NCBI GenBank assembly: GCA_964555065.1
Contig: CAZKRB010000005.1
Span: 7,756 to 71,755 of the forward strand
Origin: Syntrophus sp964555065
GTDB lineage: Bacteria; Desulfobacterota; Syntrophia; Syntrophales; Syntrophaceae
DNA: 64,000 nt
Direction of reading: 5' to 3'
Part shown: one piece after another, positions 46,394-55,616 of the stretch
How positions within the stretch are numbered: the first letter of the stretch is position 1
How the letters are laid out: the number at the start of each line of letters is the position of its first letter
Made by a program: the position numbers and the translations under genes
The notes under the pieces: generated by a model
Seen by the model: only the letters and a program-made list of their open reading frames with translations
Told to the model about the DNA's origin: nothing
Database searches by the model: none

Positions 46394-46753
46394 TTGCCCT
46401 TCCCGGCAGGGGGGGCTGTGAAACGTTTCAAGCCCTGAATAAAGCCGGTCGTCATTTCAGCCAATATGTCCCTCAGATCCCTCTTGGCATCCTTGTGGCT
46501 GCCGGCAGGAATTTTCCCAAACCCTCCCAGGAACCCCCTTCGCAAGGGCTACGGTCCTGGAGGCTTCAGAAAAAGCCCGCCTACTGTCGAAGGAATGATC
46601 AGGCATTTCCCCTCTTCTGGAAAGGAGGGGCACACCTGCCCCGGTCACCAGTGTAAGCGGGGACGGGATTTTCTCCTCAGAAAAGCGGCCTTCTTTTCCT
46701 TCACCGATCACCCGCATCGGGAAACGCTCCCGGTGGCTGTTCAAAAAAACAAT
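46394..46753. other. Intergenic region without recognised gene
   Basis: About 360 bases between the MetK-like gene and the pst promoter. Several short frames are open on both strands but none shows a family motif or good ribosome site. No clear terminator was found for the ATPase operon. Confidence 0.6.
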
Positions 46754-46807
46754 GTGACAAACATTTCATCCCCGTGTCATCATCCTGCAATACTTCTAAG
46801 GTATGAA
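46754..46807 (+). promoter_or_regulatory. Pho box and -10 for pstSCAB-phoU-phoR
   Basis: GTGAC (46754), TTCAT (46765), GTCAT (46776) and GCAAT (46787) are 11 apart; after 10 bases TATGAA (46802). pst genes are the standard PhoB target, which anchors the interpretation of all similar sites here. Confidence 0.88.
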
Positions 46808-46882
46808 GGGTCAACTTCAATTCATCTTCACGAGAAAAAATCGGTTCGTTGAGATGAATAATATGGTAAGGAGGAAACAATT

Positions 46883-47731
46883 ATGAAAAAAGTCAGGTTG
46901 TTGGTTATCAGCTGTCTCCTGTTGCTGGCCTGGACTCTCCCCGCCGCCGCATCGACGGTGGTCATCAAGGGGTCGACCACGGTTCTTCCCATCGCGCAGT
47001 CCACCTTGGAAGCTTACATGAAAGCGCATCCCGGGGTGAACATCTCCCTTTCCGGAGGCGGATCGGGCGAGGGTATCAAGGCCCTGATCGACCGTTCCAC
47101 GGACATCGCCACCTCGTCCCGCGAAATCAAGGACAAAGAGGCGGCCAGCGCCAGGGAAAAGGGCGTTTCTCCCGTGGAGCATTTGGTGGCTATTGACGCC
47201 ATCGTTCCCGTTGTCCATCCCCGGAACAAGGTAAAGGGATTGACCCTGGACCAGTTGAGCCAGATTTATCAGGGGAAAATCAGAAACTGGAAAGAGGTCG
47301 GCGGCGACGATCTGGCCATTGTGGTGGTCTCCCGCGACAGCAGTTCCGGAACCTATGAGTCCTGGGGGCACCTGGTGCTCAACGGAGCCAAGGTGACACC
47401 GAAGGCTCAGCTTCAGGCATCCAGCGGCGCCGTCATGCAGACGGTTTCCAAAAACCGTTATGCCATCGGTTACGTCGGGCTGGGATATCTGGACCGATCG
47501 GCCAGGGGACTGACGGTTAACGGAATCCAGGCATCTCAGGAGTCCGTCCTGGCAAAAACCTATCCGATTGCCCGGCCCCTTTACATGTACACGAATGGTC
47601 AGCCCAAAGGGGAAGTGGCAGGCTTTATCAGTTTCATCCTGAGTCCTGCCGGCCAGAAGCTGGTGGCAAAGGACGGTTTTGTGCCCGTGCAGGCCACCGC
47701 AAAGAAAGGCGCCAAAAAAGGCCGGAAGTAA
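46883..47731 (+). CDS. pstS: Periplasmic phosphate-binding protein PstS
   Basis: 282 residues with a signal peptide ending PAAAS. IKGSTTVLPIAQ, SGGGSGEGIKAL and SRDSSSGTYESW are the phosphate-binding loops of the PstS family. It hands phosphate to PstCA. The basic C-terminal tail (KKGAKKGRK) is unusual. AAGGAGG precedes the ATG. Confidence 0.95.
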   Translation: MKKVRLLVISCLLLLAWTLPAAASTVVIKGSTTVLPIAQSTLEAYMKAHPGVNISLSGGGSGEGIKALIDRSTDIATSSREIKDKEAASAREKGVSPVEHLVAIDAIVPVVHPRNKVKGLTLDQLSQIYQGKIRNWKEVGGDDLAIVVVSRDSSSGTYESWGHLVLNGAKVTPKAQLQASSGAVMQTVSKNRYAIGYVGLGYLDRSARGLTVNGIQASQESVLAKTYPIARPLYMYTNGQPKGEVAGFISFILSPAGQKLVAKDGFVPVQATAKKGAKKGRK

Positions 47732-47746
47732 GGAAGGAAGGGAACG

Positions 47747-48634
47747 ATGACTCGGCAAGGGAAAGAAAAGTTCATCAAAGGGTTGCTCCTCCTGATTGCT
47801 TGCATTTCCATTCTGATTCTCGGGCTGATCGTGATTTTTCTTTTCCGTGAGGGACTTCCCATCTTTCGGGAGGTCTCCCTCTCCGGTTTTTTTCTCGGCA
47901 AGGAATGGTATCCCACTTACGATCCCCCTGAATACGGCATCTGGCCGCTGGTGGTGGGTTCCCTGGTGGTAACGCTTTTTTCCTCCCTTCTTGCCGTCCC
48001 TCTGGGGGTGCTCTCGGCGATTTTCATCGCCGAGATCGCCCCCGTTTCAATTCGGGAGATTCTTAAATCTGCGATTGAACTCCTGGCCGGTTTACCCTCT
48101 GTTGTCCTGGGCTTTTTCGGAATGGTCGTCCTGGCGCCCTGGCTACAGGAGACCTTCGATCTTCCCACGGGCTTGAACATCGTCAATGCCTCCCTGATGC
48201 TGGCCATCATGGCGATCCCCACCATCTCCAGCATTTCTGAGGATGCCCTTTACTCTGTGCCGTCGGAATTCAAGGAAGCCTCCTACGCCTTGGGGGCGAC
48301 CCGGCTGGAAACAATCACCCGGGTGATCGTGCCGGCGGCTCTTTCCGGAATTTCGGCCGCCGTCATTTTGGGCATGGCCAGGGCGATGGGGGAAACCATG
48401 GTCGTCCTGATGGTTGCCGGAGGGGCGGCGGCGGTGCCGGAAAGCCTCTTTGATCCCGTTCGGCCCATGCCGGCCAGTATCGCGGCGGAAATGGGGGAGG
48501 CGCCCTATCGCAGCGGGCACTATCATGCCCTGTTCGCTACCGGCATTATTCTCTTTTTCCTGACCCTGCTGTTCAATATGATCGCGGACTACATTTCCCA
48601 CCGCTTCAAGCAGGTGGGATCAGCTACATTGTAA
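47747..48634 (+). CDS. pstC: Phosphate ABC transporter permease PstC
   Basis: 295 residues, six membrane segments, with the permease EAA loop (EFKEASYALGATRLETITRVIVPAALSG) and SSVVLGFF-like LPSVVLGFFGMVVLAP. It forms the phosphate channel with PstA. It lies 15 bases after pstS. Confidence 0.95.
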   Translation: MTRQGKEKFIKGLLLLIACISILILGLIVIFLFREGLPIFREVSLSGFFLGKEWYPTYDPPEYGIWPLVVGSLVVTLFSSLLAVPLGVLSAIFIAEIAPVSIREILKSAIELLAGLPSVVLGFFGMVVLAPWLQETFDLPTGLNIVNASLMLAIMAIPTISSISEDALYSVPSEFKEASYALGATRLETITRVIVPAALSGISAAVILGMARAMGETMVVLMVAGGAAAVPESLFDPVRPMPASIAAEMGEAPYRSGHYHALFATGIILFFLTLLFNMIADYISHRFKQVGSATL

Positions 48635-48653
48635 ATTCCGGGGAAAATCAGCG

Positions 48654-49508
48654 ATGAAATGGCGTTATCTGAAACAGAATCTTTTCCTTGGCGCTGTCAC
48701 GCTCTGCGCCCTGGTCATTATCTGCGCCTTGGGAGGCATCCTCTTTTATATCGTTGCCAACGGCTACCGGGCCATTTCCTGGGAATTCCTGACCCGTCCG
48801 CCCCTGGACTCCATGACGCGGGGGGGGATCTTGCCGGCAATCCTGGGGACTGTTTATCTCACTGTGGGGGCGATTGTCGTGGCCCTGCCCCTGGGGATTG
48901 CCTCGGCGGTCTATCTGACGGAGTACGCCCGCCAGGGGCGAATTATCCGGGTTATCCGCCTGGGTGTGAATTGCCTTGCCGGCATTCCTTCCGTTGTTTT
49001 CGGGCTGTTCGGCCTGGGGTTTTTTGTGGTTTTCCTGAAATTCGGTTCGTGCATCCTCTCCGGGGCGCTGACGTTGGGGATCCTGATTCTCCCCACCATC
49101 ATCGGAGCCTCCGAGGAAGCCCTCAAATCGGTGCCCCAGACCTTCCGGGAAGCGTCCCTGGCTCTGGGCGTTTCCAAATGGCGCACCATTTCCCGGATCG
49201 TCCTGCCGAATGCCTTGCCGGGAATTATGACCGGCTCCATTCTGGGAATCGGCCGGGCCGCCGGAGAGACGGCGCCCATCATGTTCACGGCCGCCGCATT
49301 TTTTACGGCGAAACTTCCCTCGTCGATTTTTGACGAGGTCATGGCCCTGCCCTATCATATTTACGTTCTGGCCACAGCAGGGACGCGGATTGAAGAGACC
49401 CGTCCGCTCCAGTTCGGAACGGTGCTGGTTCTGGTCGCCCTTGTTTTGGGGATCGACCTGATTGCCATTGTGATTCGAAGCCGGATGCGAAAAAAGAAAA
49501 GGTGGTAA
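48654..49508 (+). CDS. pstA: Phosphate ABC transporter permease PstA
   Basis: 284 residues, six membrane segments, EAA loop TFREASLALGVSKWRTISRIVLPNA and the PstA feature GIPSVVFGLFGLGFFV. It starts 19 bases after pstC and its stop lies among the possible starts of pstB. Confidence 0.95.
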   Translation: MKWRYLKQNLFLGAVTLCALVIICALGGILFYIVANGYRAISWEFLTRPPLDSMTRGGILPAILGTVYLTVGAIVVALPLGIASAVYLTEYARQGRIIRVIRLGVNCLAGIPSVVFGLFGLGFFVVFLKFGSCILSGALTLGILILPTIIGASEEALKSVPQTFREASLALGVSKWRTISRIVLPNALPGIMTGSILGIGRAAGETAPIMFTAAAFFTAKLPSSIFDEVMALPYHIYVLATAGTRIEETRPLQFGTVLVLVALVLGIDLIAIVIRSRMRKKKRW

Positions 49509-49510
49509 GA

Positions 49511-50272
49511 GTGGAGAACAAAGCGATCATCAAGGTGGTTGACGTCAATTTCTACTATGGCCAGTTCCGGGCTTTGACCGACATTGTCATGGATTTTGAA
49601 ATTAAACGGGTCACGGCGCTCATCGGTCCGTCGGGATGCGGGAAATCCACCCTCCTTCGGCTGCTCAACCGGATGAACGATCTGATCGACGGGACCCGGG
49701 TCGAAGGGCAGATCCTTTTTGAGGAGCAGAATATCTATGCCCCGGACATGGATCCCGTCGAGGTCCGGCGTCGGATCGGCATGGTCTTTCAGAAACCCAA
49801 TCCCTTTCCCAAGACGATTTTCGACAACATCGCCTATGGCCCCCGGCTCCACGGCATCAGGAAAAAAAGCGATGTGGAAGCGCTGGTGGAAGCGAGCCTC
49901 CGGCAGGCGGTGCTGTGGGAAGAGGTGAAGGACATTCTGCACCAGTCGGCGATGGCCCTCTCCGGAGGCCAGCAGCAGCGGCTCTGCATTGCCCGCGCCC
50001 TGGCCATGAAGCCCGACGTCCTGCTCATGGATGAGCCGACGTCCGCCCTGGACCCCATTTCCACAGCCAAAATCGAAGAGCTCATTGACGAACTGAAGGA
50101 AAACTATACGATCATTATCGTCACCCACAACATGCAGCAGGCGGCCCGGGTATCGGGAATGACAGGCTTTTTCTATCTCGGAAAGCTGATTGAATACAAT
50201 GCCACCGAAAAGATTTTCACCAATCCGGAACAGAAGCAGACGGAAGATTACATCACGGGCCGTTTCGGATAA
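49511..50272 (+). CDS. pstB: Phosphate ABC transporter ATPase PstB
   Basis: 253 residues from the GTG at 49511, with AAAGGTGG just upstream; a GTG at 49502 is an alternative that overlaps pstA. Walker A GPSGCGKST, Q-loop FQKPNPFPKTIFDN, signature LSGGQQQRLCIARAL, Walker B VLLMDEPTSALDP and H-loop VTHNMQQA are complete. It powers high-affinity phosphate import. Confidence 0.96.
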   Translation: MENKAIIKVVDVNFYYGQFRALTDIVMDFEIKRVTALIGPSGCGKSTLLRLLNRMNDLIDGTRVEGQILFEEQNIYAPDMDPVEVRRRIGMVFQKPNPFPKTIFDNIAYGPRLHGIRKKSDVEALVEASLRQAVLWEEVKDILHQSAMALSGGQQQRLCIARALAMKPDVLLMDEPTSALDPISTAKIEELIDELKENYTIIIVTHNMQQAARVSGMTGFFYLGKLIEYNATEKIFTNPEQKQTEDYITGRFG

Positions 50273-50317
50273 GAAGCGGCAAGGGCAGCATTGCCCAATG
50301 AAAAGCAGGGAGGAGTC

Positions 50318-51016
50318 ATGGAAGTCCGGCGCCATACGAGCACACATTACGAAAAGGAACTTCGAGAGCTCAAGGAAGGATTGCTCTATCTGGGGGGACT
50401 GACGGAGAAAACTATCGCGAATGCCCTGAAGGCGCTCCTGGAGAGGGATTCGGAACTGGCAAAAGAGGTCATTGCCGGCGACACCGTCATTGATCAGCTG
50501 GATAACGCCAACGAGGAGCGATGCATCCGCATCCTCGCCTTACGGCAGCCGGCGGCGATTGACCTGCGCTTTATTGCCACGGCCATCAAGATCACCGGAC
50601 ATCTGGAACGGATCGGCGACATGGCGGTGAACATTTCCGAAAAGGTTCTGCTGCTGAACGAGGAACCGCAGTTGAAACCCTATATCGACATTCCACGGAT
50701 GGGGGAGATCGCTCAGCGCATGATTCATCAAAGCATGGATGCCCTGGTCAATGGAGATGTGGAATTGGCCAATCAGGTGCGTTTAGACGATGAAATCGTC
50801 GATGATTTAACCGAGCAGGTCTTCCGGGAGCTGCTCACCTTCATGATGGAGGACCCCCGGACGATTAAAACCGCCCTGATCATCATGCAGATCTCCAAGA
50901 ACCTGGAGCGGATCGCGGACCATGCCGAGGGAATTGCCGATATGGTGATTTACATGGTCACGGGTAAAACGGTTCGGCACGATCCTTCCCCGGATCCCAA
51001 AGGACGGTTGTTTTGA
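50318..51016 (+). CDS. phoU: Phosphate signalling protein PhoU
   Basis: 232 residues from the ATG at 50318 with GGGAGGAG five bases upstream (an earlier ATG at 50291 is less likely). Two three-helix PhoU repeats are present, each with an E/D-rich motif (ATAIKITGHLERIGDMAVNI and LIIMQISKNLERIADHAEGI). It links Pst transport state to PhoR and keeps the regulon off when phosphate is plentiful. Confidence 0.94.
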   Translation: MEVRRHTSTHYEKELRELKEGLLYLGGLTEKTIANALKALLERDSELAKEVIAGDTVIDQLDNANEERCIRILALRQPAAIDLRFIATAIKITGHLERIGDMAVNISEKVLLLNEEPQLKPYIDIPRMGEIAQRMIHQSMDALVNGDVELANQVRLDDEIVDDLTEQVFRELLTFMMEDPRTIKTALIIMQISKNLERIADHAEGIADMVIYMVTGKTVRHDPSPDPKGRLF

Positions 51017-52764
51017 AAAATCGGCTTTTTTTTCGAATCCTGTTGAGCTATATCGCCGTGCTCCTTCCGGCTGCACTCATCGCGGGTTATCTTTCCGCCA
51101 GGGATCTCCGTTTTCAAGAGACGCAGCAGATTGAAGACACTCTTCTGAACCATGCGCGGCTGGCTGCTATGCTGCCGCTCCCGGATCTGGCGAGGCAGGT
51201 TGGTTATTTGGAAGAAGTGACCCGCGCCAGGGTAACGCTGATCAATGCCGGCGGCAGCGTCGTTGCCGATTCCCAGGGCGACGCTCTGCGCATGGAGAAT
51301 CACTTCAACCGCCCAGAAGTCCAGGAAGCCAGGATCAAGGGATACGGCAAAGCCATCCACCGCAGCTCCACCTTCAAGGTGGATATGCTTTACATGGCCG
51401 TGGCAATCCGGCAGGGGGAGACGATTCGCGGCTATATCCGCATGGCCCGTCCGCTCCATGAGGTGGAAAGGGCGGTGCACCGCCTGTATGGCTCTCTCTA
51501 CCGCGCACTGGGCTTTGCACTCCTCCCCGCCTTCCTCATTGCCCTTCTTTATACCCGGAAAATCTTCCGGCCGATTCGGGATATCAGCCAGTATACCCGG
51601 GCTATCCGTCGGGGTGAACTTCCCGGAGCCCTCGTTCTCGAGACCTCCGGCGAACTGAATCAAGTCGCCGAGGACATCAATTCCCTGGTTGAGGAGCACC
51701 GGGAAAAGATCCGCCTGGCCCTTGAAAAAAACGGCAAGCTGGAGGCCGCCCTGTCCAGCATGGTTGAGGGCATCGTGACCCTCGATTCCGAAAGCCGGAT
51801 CGAGTCCTCTAACCGTGGGATGGAGGCGATTCTGGACCGTCCGGGAAGGGAGATCCAGGGGAAAACACTGCTGGAGGCCTTTTTGAATGCCGATCTGCAG
51901 AATGCTCTGGCGAGCTTCCGCCGGAAGGGGGAGCCGGTTTTAAAGGAGATCCACCTGGAGGGAAAGGAGCCCCGCATTGTGGATGTGAGCATTTCCGCCA
52001 TCCGGGATCTGCCTGAGGGCGAAGAAAAAACGATGCTCGTTTTTCATGATGTGACCCGGCTGAAGAAACTCGAACAGATGCGGACCGACTTTGTGGCCAA
52101 CGTGACCCATGAAATCCGCACGCCCCTAACGGCCATCATCGGCTTCATCCAGACCCTGCTCAACGGCGCCATGGACGATCGGGATACGGCCCGGAAATTT
52201 CTCCAGACGATCGGCAAGAATGCCGAGCGGCTTAGCCGCCTCGTGGATGATCTGCTGACCCTTTCCAGCATCGAACTCCATGAAACGGTCCTCAAGCTCG
52301 AACCCGCCGCGGTGGACACGCTGATCCATACGGCGCTGCCCATGGTGGAGGCGGCGGCGGCCGAGAAAAAAATCGAGCTGCACGTGGCCCTGCCTGGAGC
52401 CGTCCCCAGAATCCTGGCGGATCGGGATCGGGCGACCCAGGTCCTGCTCAATGTGCTCTCCAACGCGGTGAAATTTACCCCGGCGGGAGGAAGAGTGACC
52501 ATTGAAAGCCGGGAGGAGGCCCCAGGGAATTTTGTTTCCCTGACGGTAACGGATACCGGCATCGGCATCCCTCCCCGGGAGATTCCCCGGCTGGGAGAGA
52601 GATTCTACCGCGTGGACAAGGCACGTTCCCGCGAACTGGGCGGAACCGGCCTGGGGCTGTCCATCGTCAAGCATCTCATGGCGGCCCACGGAGGGGAAAT
52701 GAAGATTGCAAGCATCCCCGGCAAGGGAACCACCGTTTCCCTCTTCTTCCCCAAGGCGGATTGA
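51013..52764 (+). CDS. phoR: Phosphate regulon sensor histidine kinase PhoR
   Basis: 583 residues from a TTG overlapping the phoU stop. Two membrane segments (about 7-26 and 162-183) enclose a periplasmic sensor domain of about 135 residues, longer than in E. coli PhoR. Then HAMP, PAS (MVEGIVTLDSESRIESSNRG), HisKA with His366 (NVTHEIRTPLTAI) and HATPase (LLNVLSNAVKF, DTGIGIP, GTGLGLSIVKHLM). The partner PhoB is at 26,297, not adjacent. Confidence 0.92.
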   Translation: MKNRLFFRILLSYIAVLLPAALIAGYLSARDLRFQETQQIEDTLLNHARLAAMLPLPDLARQVGYLEEVTRARVTLINAGGSVVADSQGDALRMENHFNRPEVQEARIKGYGKAIHRSSTFKVDMLYMAVAIRQGETIRGYIRMARPLHEVERAVHRLYGSLYRALGFALLPAFLIALLYTRKIFRPIRDISQYTRAIRRGELPGALVLETSGELNQVAEDINSLVEEHREKIRLALEKNGKLEAALSSMVEGIVTLDSESRIESSNRGMEAILDRPGREIQGKTLLEAFLNADLQNALASFRRKGEPVLKEIHLEGKEPRIVDVSISAIRDLPEGEEKTMLVFHDVTRLKKLEQMRTDFVANVTHEIRTPLTAIIGFIQTLLNGAMDDRDTARKFLQTIGKNAERLSRLVDDLLTLSSIELHETVLKLEPAAVDTLIHTALPMVEAAAAEKKIELHVALPGAVPRILADRDRATQVLLNVLSNAVKFTPAGGRVTIESREEAPGNFVSLTVTDTGIGIPPREIPRLGERFYRVDKARSRELGGTGLGLSIVKHLMAAHGGEMKIASIPGKGTTVSLFFPKAD

Positions 52765-52865
52765 CAGACCGCCACAAACCTGTTATTAAGATCATCTTCC
52801 CAGGTCCCACCTGCAAATCCGATCCCGACAGAGACCATTCCGCCGGAAAATTTTTCAGAAATGTC

Positions 52866-52893
52866 TTGACAGGAGACATTTCGTGTTTATGTT
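52866..52893 (+). promoter_or_regulatory. Sigma-70 type promoter of groESL
   Basis: TTGACA (52866-52871), 16-base spacer, TATGTT (52888-52893). It lies about 80 bases before groES. Confidence 0.65.
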
Positions 52894-52918
52894 AGCGCCA
52901 AATTATTTTTGGAGATAA
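52892..52918 (+). promoter_or_regulatory. Inverted repeat at the groESL start site, possible operator
   Basis: TTAGCGCCAAA (52892-52902), 5-base spacer, TTTGGAGATAA (52908-52918); 9 of 11 positions pair. It overlaps the end of the -10 and the expected transcript start. It is not a CIRCE element, whose arms are TTAGCACTC and GAGTGCTAA, though the first arm starts alike. Confidence 0.5.
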
Positions 52919-52974
52919 GAAACCCATTCTTTTGATATCTCAAAATATTCTACAGGAAAGGAGACAGGTACCGC

Positions 52975-53265
52975 ATGAACATCAGGCCATTGCAGGACAG
53001 AGTCATTGTGAAAAGGCTGGAAGAGGAACAGAAGACCAAGGGAGGAATCATTATTCCCGATACGGCGAAAGAAAAGCCCATCGAAGGTGAAGTCGTTGCC
53101 GCGGGCAAAGGAAAAGTCACGGAAGACGGCAAACTTCTGCCCCTGGATGTGAAAGTGGGCGACCGGGTGCTGTTCAGCAAATATGGCGGCACGGAAGTCA
53201 AGGTTGAAGGGGAAGAGTATCTCATCATGAGAGAAGACGATATCCTGGGAATCATCGAAAAATAA
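52975..53265 (+). CDS. groES: Co-chaperonin GroES
   Basis: 96 residues, standard length. NIRPLQDRVIVKRLEEE at the N-terminus, the mobile loop EEQKTKGGIIIPDTAKEKP and GDRVLFSKYGGTEVK. AAAGGAGA precedes the ATG. It caps the GroEL ring. Confidence 0.98.
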   Translation: MNIRPLQDRVIVKRLEEEQKTKGGIIIPDTAKEKPIEGEVVAAGKGKVTEDGKLLPLDVKVGDRVLFSKYGGTEVKVEGEEYLIMREDDILGIIEK

Positions 53266-53302
53266 AGACCTGAAACGAGACAACAAGGAGGATTAAATAC
53301 CT

Positions 53303-54911
53303 ATGGGTGCGAAGTTACTGCAGTACGATGAAGAAGCAAGAAAATCCATCCTGAACGGTGTCAATGCCCTGGCTGACGCCGTAAAGGTTACGCTGGGTCC
53401 CAAGGGGCGCAATGTCATCATCGACAAGGCCTTCGGTGCGCCGACCGTTACCAAGGACGGAGTCACCGTTGCCAAGGAAATTGAACTGGAAGACAAATTT
53501 GAAAACATGGGCGCCCAGATGGTCCGGGAAGTAGCCAGCAAAACCAGTGATGTGGCCGGTGACGGAACCACGACCGCCACGATTCTAGCCCAGGCCATCT
53601 ACCGCGAAGGCGCCAAAACCGTCGCCGCCGGCAGCAATCCCATGGATGTGAAGCGGGGAATCGAGAAGGCCGTCGCCGCCGTGGTCGCCGAATTGAAGAA
53701 CATCAGCAAGCCCACCAAAGACCAGAAAGAAATCGCCCAGGTCGGCACCATCTCCGCCAACAACGACGACACCATCGGCAACATCATCGCCGAAGCCATG
53801 GGCAAGGTGGGTAAGGAAGGCGTCATCACCGTGGAAGAGGCCAAGGGCCTGGAAACGGAGCTGGAGATCGTCGAAGGAATGCAGTTCGACCGGGGCTATC
53901 TCTCCCCCTACTTTGTGACCAATCCGGAAAAGATGGAAGTCGACCTGGAAGACGCCCTGATCCTGATTTATGAAAAGAAAATCAGCGGCATGAAAGACCT
54001 GCTGCCGATCCTGGAGCNNNNNNNNNNAGGATATCGAGGGCGAAGCCCTGGCGACCCTGGTCGTCAACAAGATCCGCGGCACCCTCCATGTCGCCGCCGT
54101 CAAGGCCCCCGGCTTCGGCGACCGCCGCAAGGCCATGCTGGAAGACATCGCCATTCTCACGGGCGGTACGGTCATTTCCGAAGACATGGGCTACAAGCTG
54201 GAAAATACCCGTCTGGAAGACCTGGGACGCGCCAAGAGAATCCAGATCGACAAAGACAACACCACCATCATCGACGGCGCCGGTGAACGGGCCGCCCTTG
54301 AAGGCCGGGTGAAGCAGATCCGCACCCAGATCGACGAGACCACCTCCGATTACGATCGGGAAAAACTTCAGGAAAGACTGGCGAAACTGGTCGGCGGCGT
54401 TGCGGTGATCAAGGTCGGCGCGGCGACGGAAACGGAAATGAAGGAAAAGAAAGCCCGCGTTGAGGACGCCCTCAATGCAACCCGGGCCGCCGTGGAAGAA
54501 GGCATCGTTCCCGGCGGCGGTGTGGCCTATATCCGGACCCTCCCGGCCCTGGCAGCGCTGAACCTTACCGGCGACGAGCAGGTCGGCGTGAACATCGTCC
54601 GCAAGGCCCTGGAAGAGCCCCTGAAGATGATTGCCGCCAACGCCGGCATGGAAGGGTCCATCGTCGTGGAAAAAGTGAAGGAGCAGACAGGCGCCTTCGG
54701 CTTCAACGCCCGAACGGAAGTCTATGAAGACATGATCGAAGCGGGCGTCATCGATCCCACCAAGGTGACCCGTTTCGCCCTGCAGAATGCCTCCAGCGTG
54801 GCCTCCCTCATGCTGACCACGCAGTGCATGATCGCGGAGAAGCCCGAAGAGAAGGGTGCCGGCATGCCGGCAATGCCTCCCGGCGGCGGTTACCCTGGAA
54901 TGGGCATGTAA
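53303..54911 (+). CDS. groEL: Chaperonin GroEL (interrupted by a 10-N gap)
   Basis: One gene split by the N run at 54018-54027. Before it the protein runs from MGAKLLQYDEEARKSILNGV through DGTTTATILAQAI to MKDLLPILE; after it EDIEGEALATLVVNK continues in the proper frame to GGGYPGMGM. About 13 codons (roughly QVAKxGKPLLIIA in the family, about 39 bases) are missing, so the 10 N are not true length and shift the frame artificially. The glycine-methionine tail is typical. Confidence 0.96.
54018..54027. other. Assembly gap of 10 N inside groEL
   Basis: By comparison with the conserved GroEL sequence the gap should be about 39 bases. Confidence 0.95.
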
Positions 54912-54958
54912 TGCGCCGTTAAATCCATCCCAGAACGGCAGCAGCCGTCAGAATAAGG

Positions 54959-54996
54959 AACGCCCCCGAGCCGGAAAGGCCGGGGGCGTTTTTTTG
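54959..54996 (+). terminator. groESL terminator
   Basis: AACGCCCCCG (54959-54968) pairs with CGGGGGCGTT (54981-54990), with an inner GCC/GGC pairing in the loop, followed by seven T. Confidence 0.9.
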
Positions 54997-55166
54997 TAAA
55001 TTCGCCCTGAACTTTCTGCCTGCGAAACGCGGCTCTTACCCGCTCCGTTTAACTTGGCCTTTCCGGTTCAGACGCATCTGCAAAGGGTTGAGGGCGCTCC
55101 TGGACGGGAGCTGAAACCCCGCTGCCGGAGCCGCAGTTCTTCAAGATATGAATCATGGAGCGGGCT

Positions 55167-55556
55167 TTACCCCACCGCCGCTTTGTATTTGCCGAGGAGA
55201 AACCTGGCCCGCTCCCGATTGGCGTCCTGTTCCCTGCGGATGCCGTCGAGAGACGCCGCATACTCGGTTTCCGTTCCCTCTCCACTGAGCGTGGCGACAA
55301 TAAAGGCGATTTCATTGAGTTCCTCGCGGAGGATGCTTTCGGCCAGCAGGCTTTCTTCATCAACCCCCTTCATCCCTGCTGCGGGGATGGTTACGACGTC
55401 GGCTGTCGGAATAGGATTCCACCTTTCAGATGAAGCCGGTTGGCCGGGCATCTCCACAGGACGAAGCCGTGCACCGCACTCGTCACAGAAGTTAGCGGGC
55501 AGTTCAACCAGACTGCTGCAGGAAGGGCAGCGTACAGCCCCGGAGCTTGATTCCAT
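55167..55556 (-). CDS. Zinc-ribbon protein with helical C-terminus
   Basis: 129 residues. VRCPSCSSLV and NFCDECGARL form an N-terminal double-Cys zinc ribbon; the C-terminal 60 residues are helical and acidic. It lies in a minus-strand group with the SH3 lipoprotein and another zinc-ribbon protein. No specific family recognised. Confidence 0.7.
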   Translation of the reverse strand: MESSSGAVRCPSCSSLVELPANFCDECGARLRPVEMPGQPASSERWNPIPTADVVTIPAAGMKGVDEESLLAESILREELNEIAFIVATLSGEGTETEYAASLDGIRREQDANRERARFLLGKYKAAVG

Positions 55557-55616
55557 ACCATCCTCCCGATCTTAAAAACAGGCATCCTTTGCTGACATGA
55601 AGGGAAGCCGCTGGGT

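Noticed and set aside
52892..52918. CIRCE element
   Set aside because: Only the first four bases of one arm (TTAGC) match; spacer and second arm do not.
53303..54286. A truncated GroEL with a histidine-rich C-terminus
   Set aside because: The odd tail is groEL sequence read in the wrong frame after a 10-N gap of false length.
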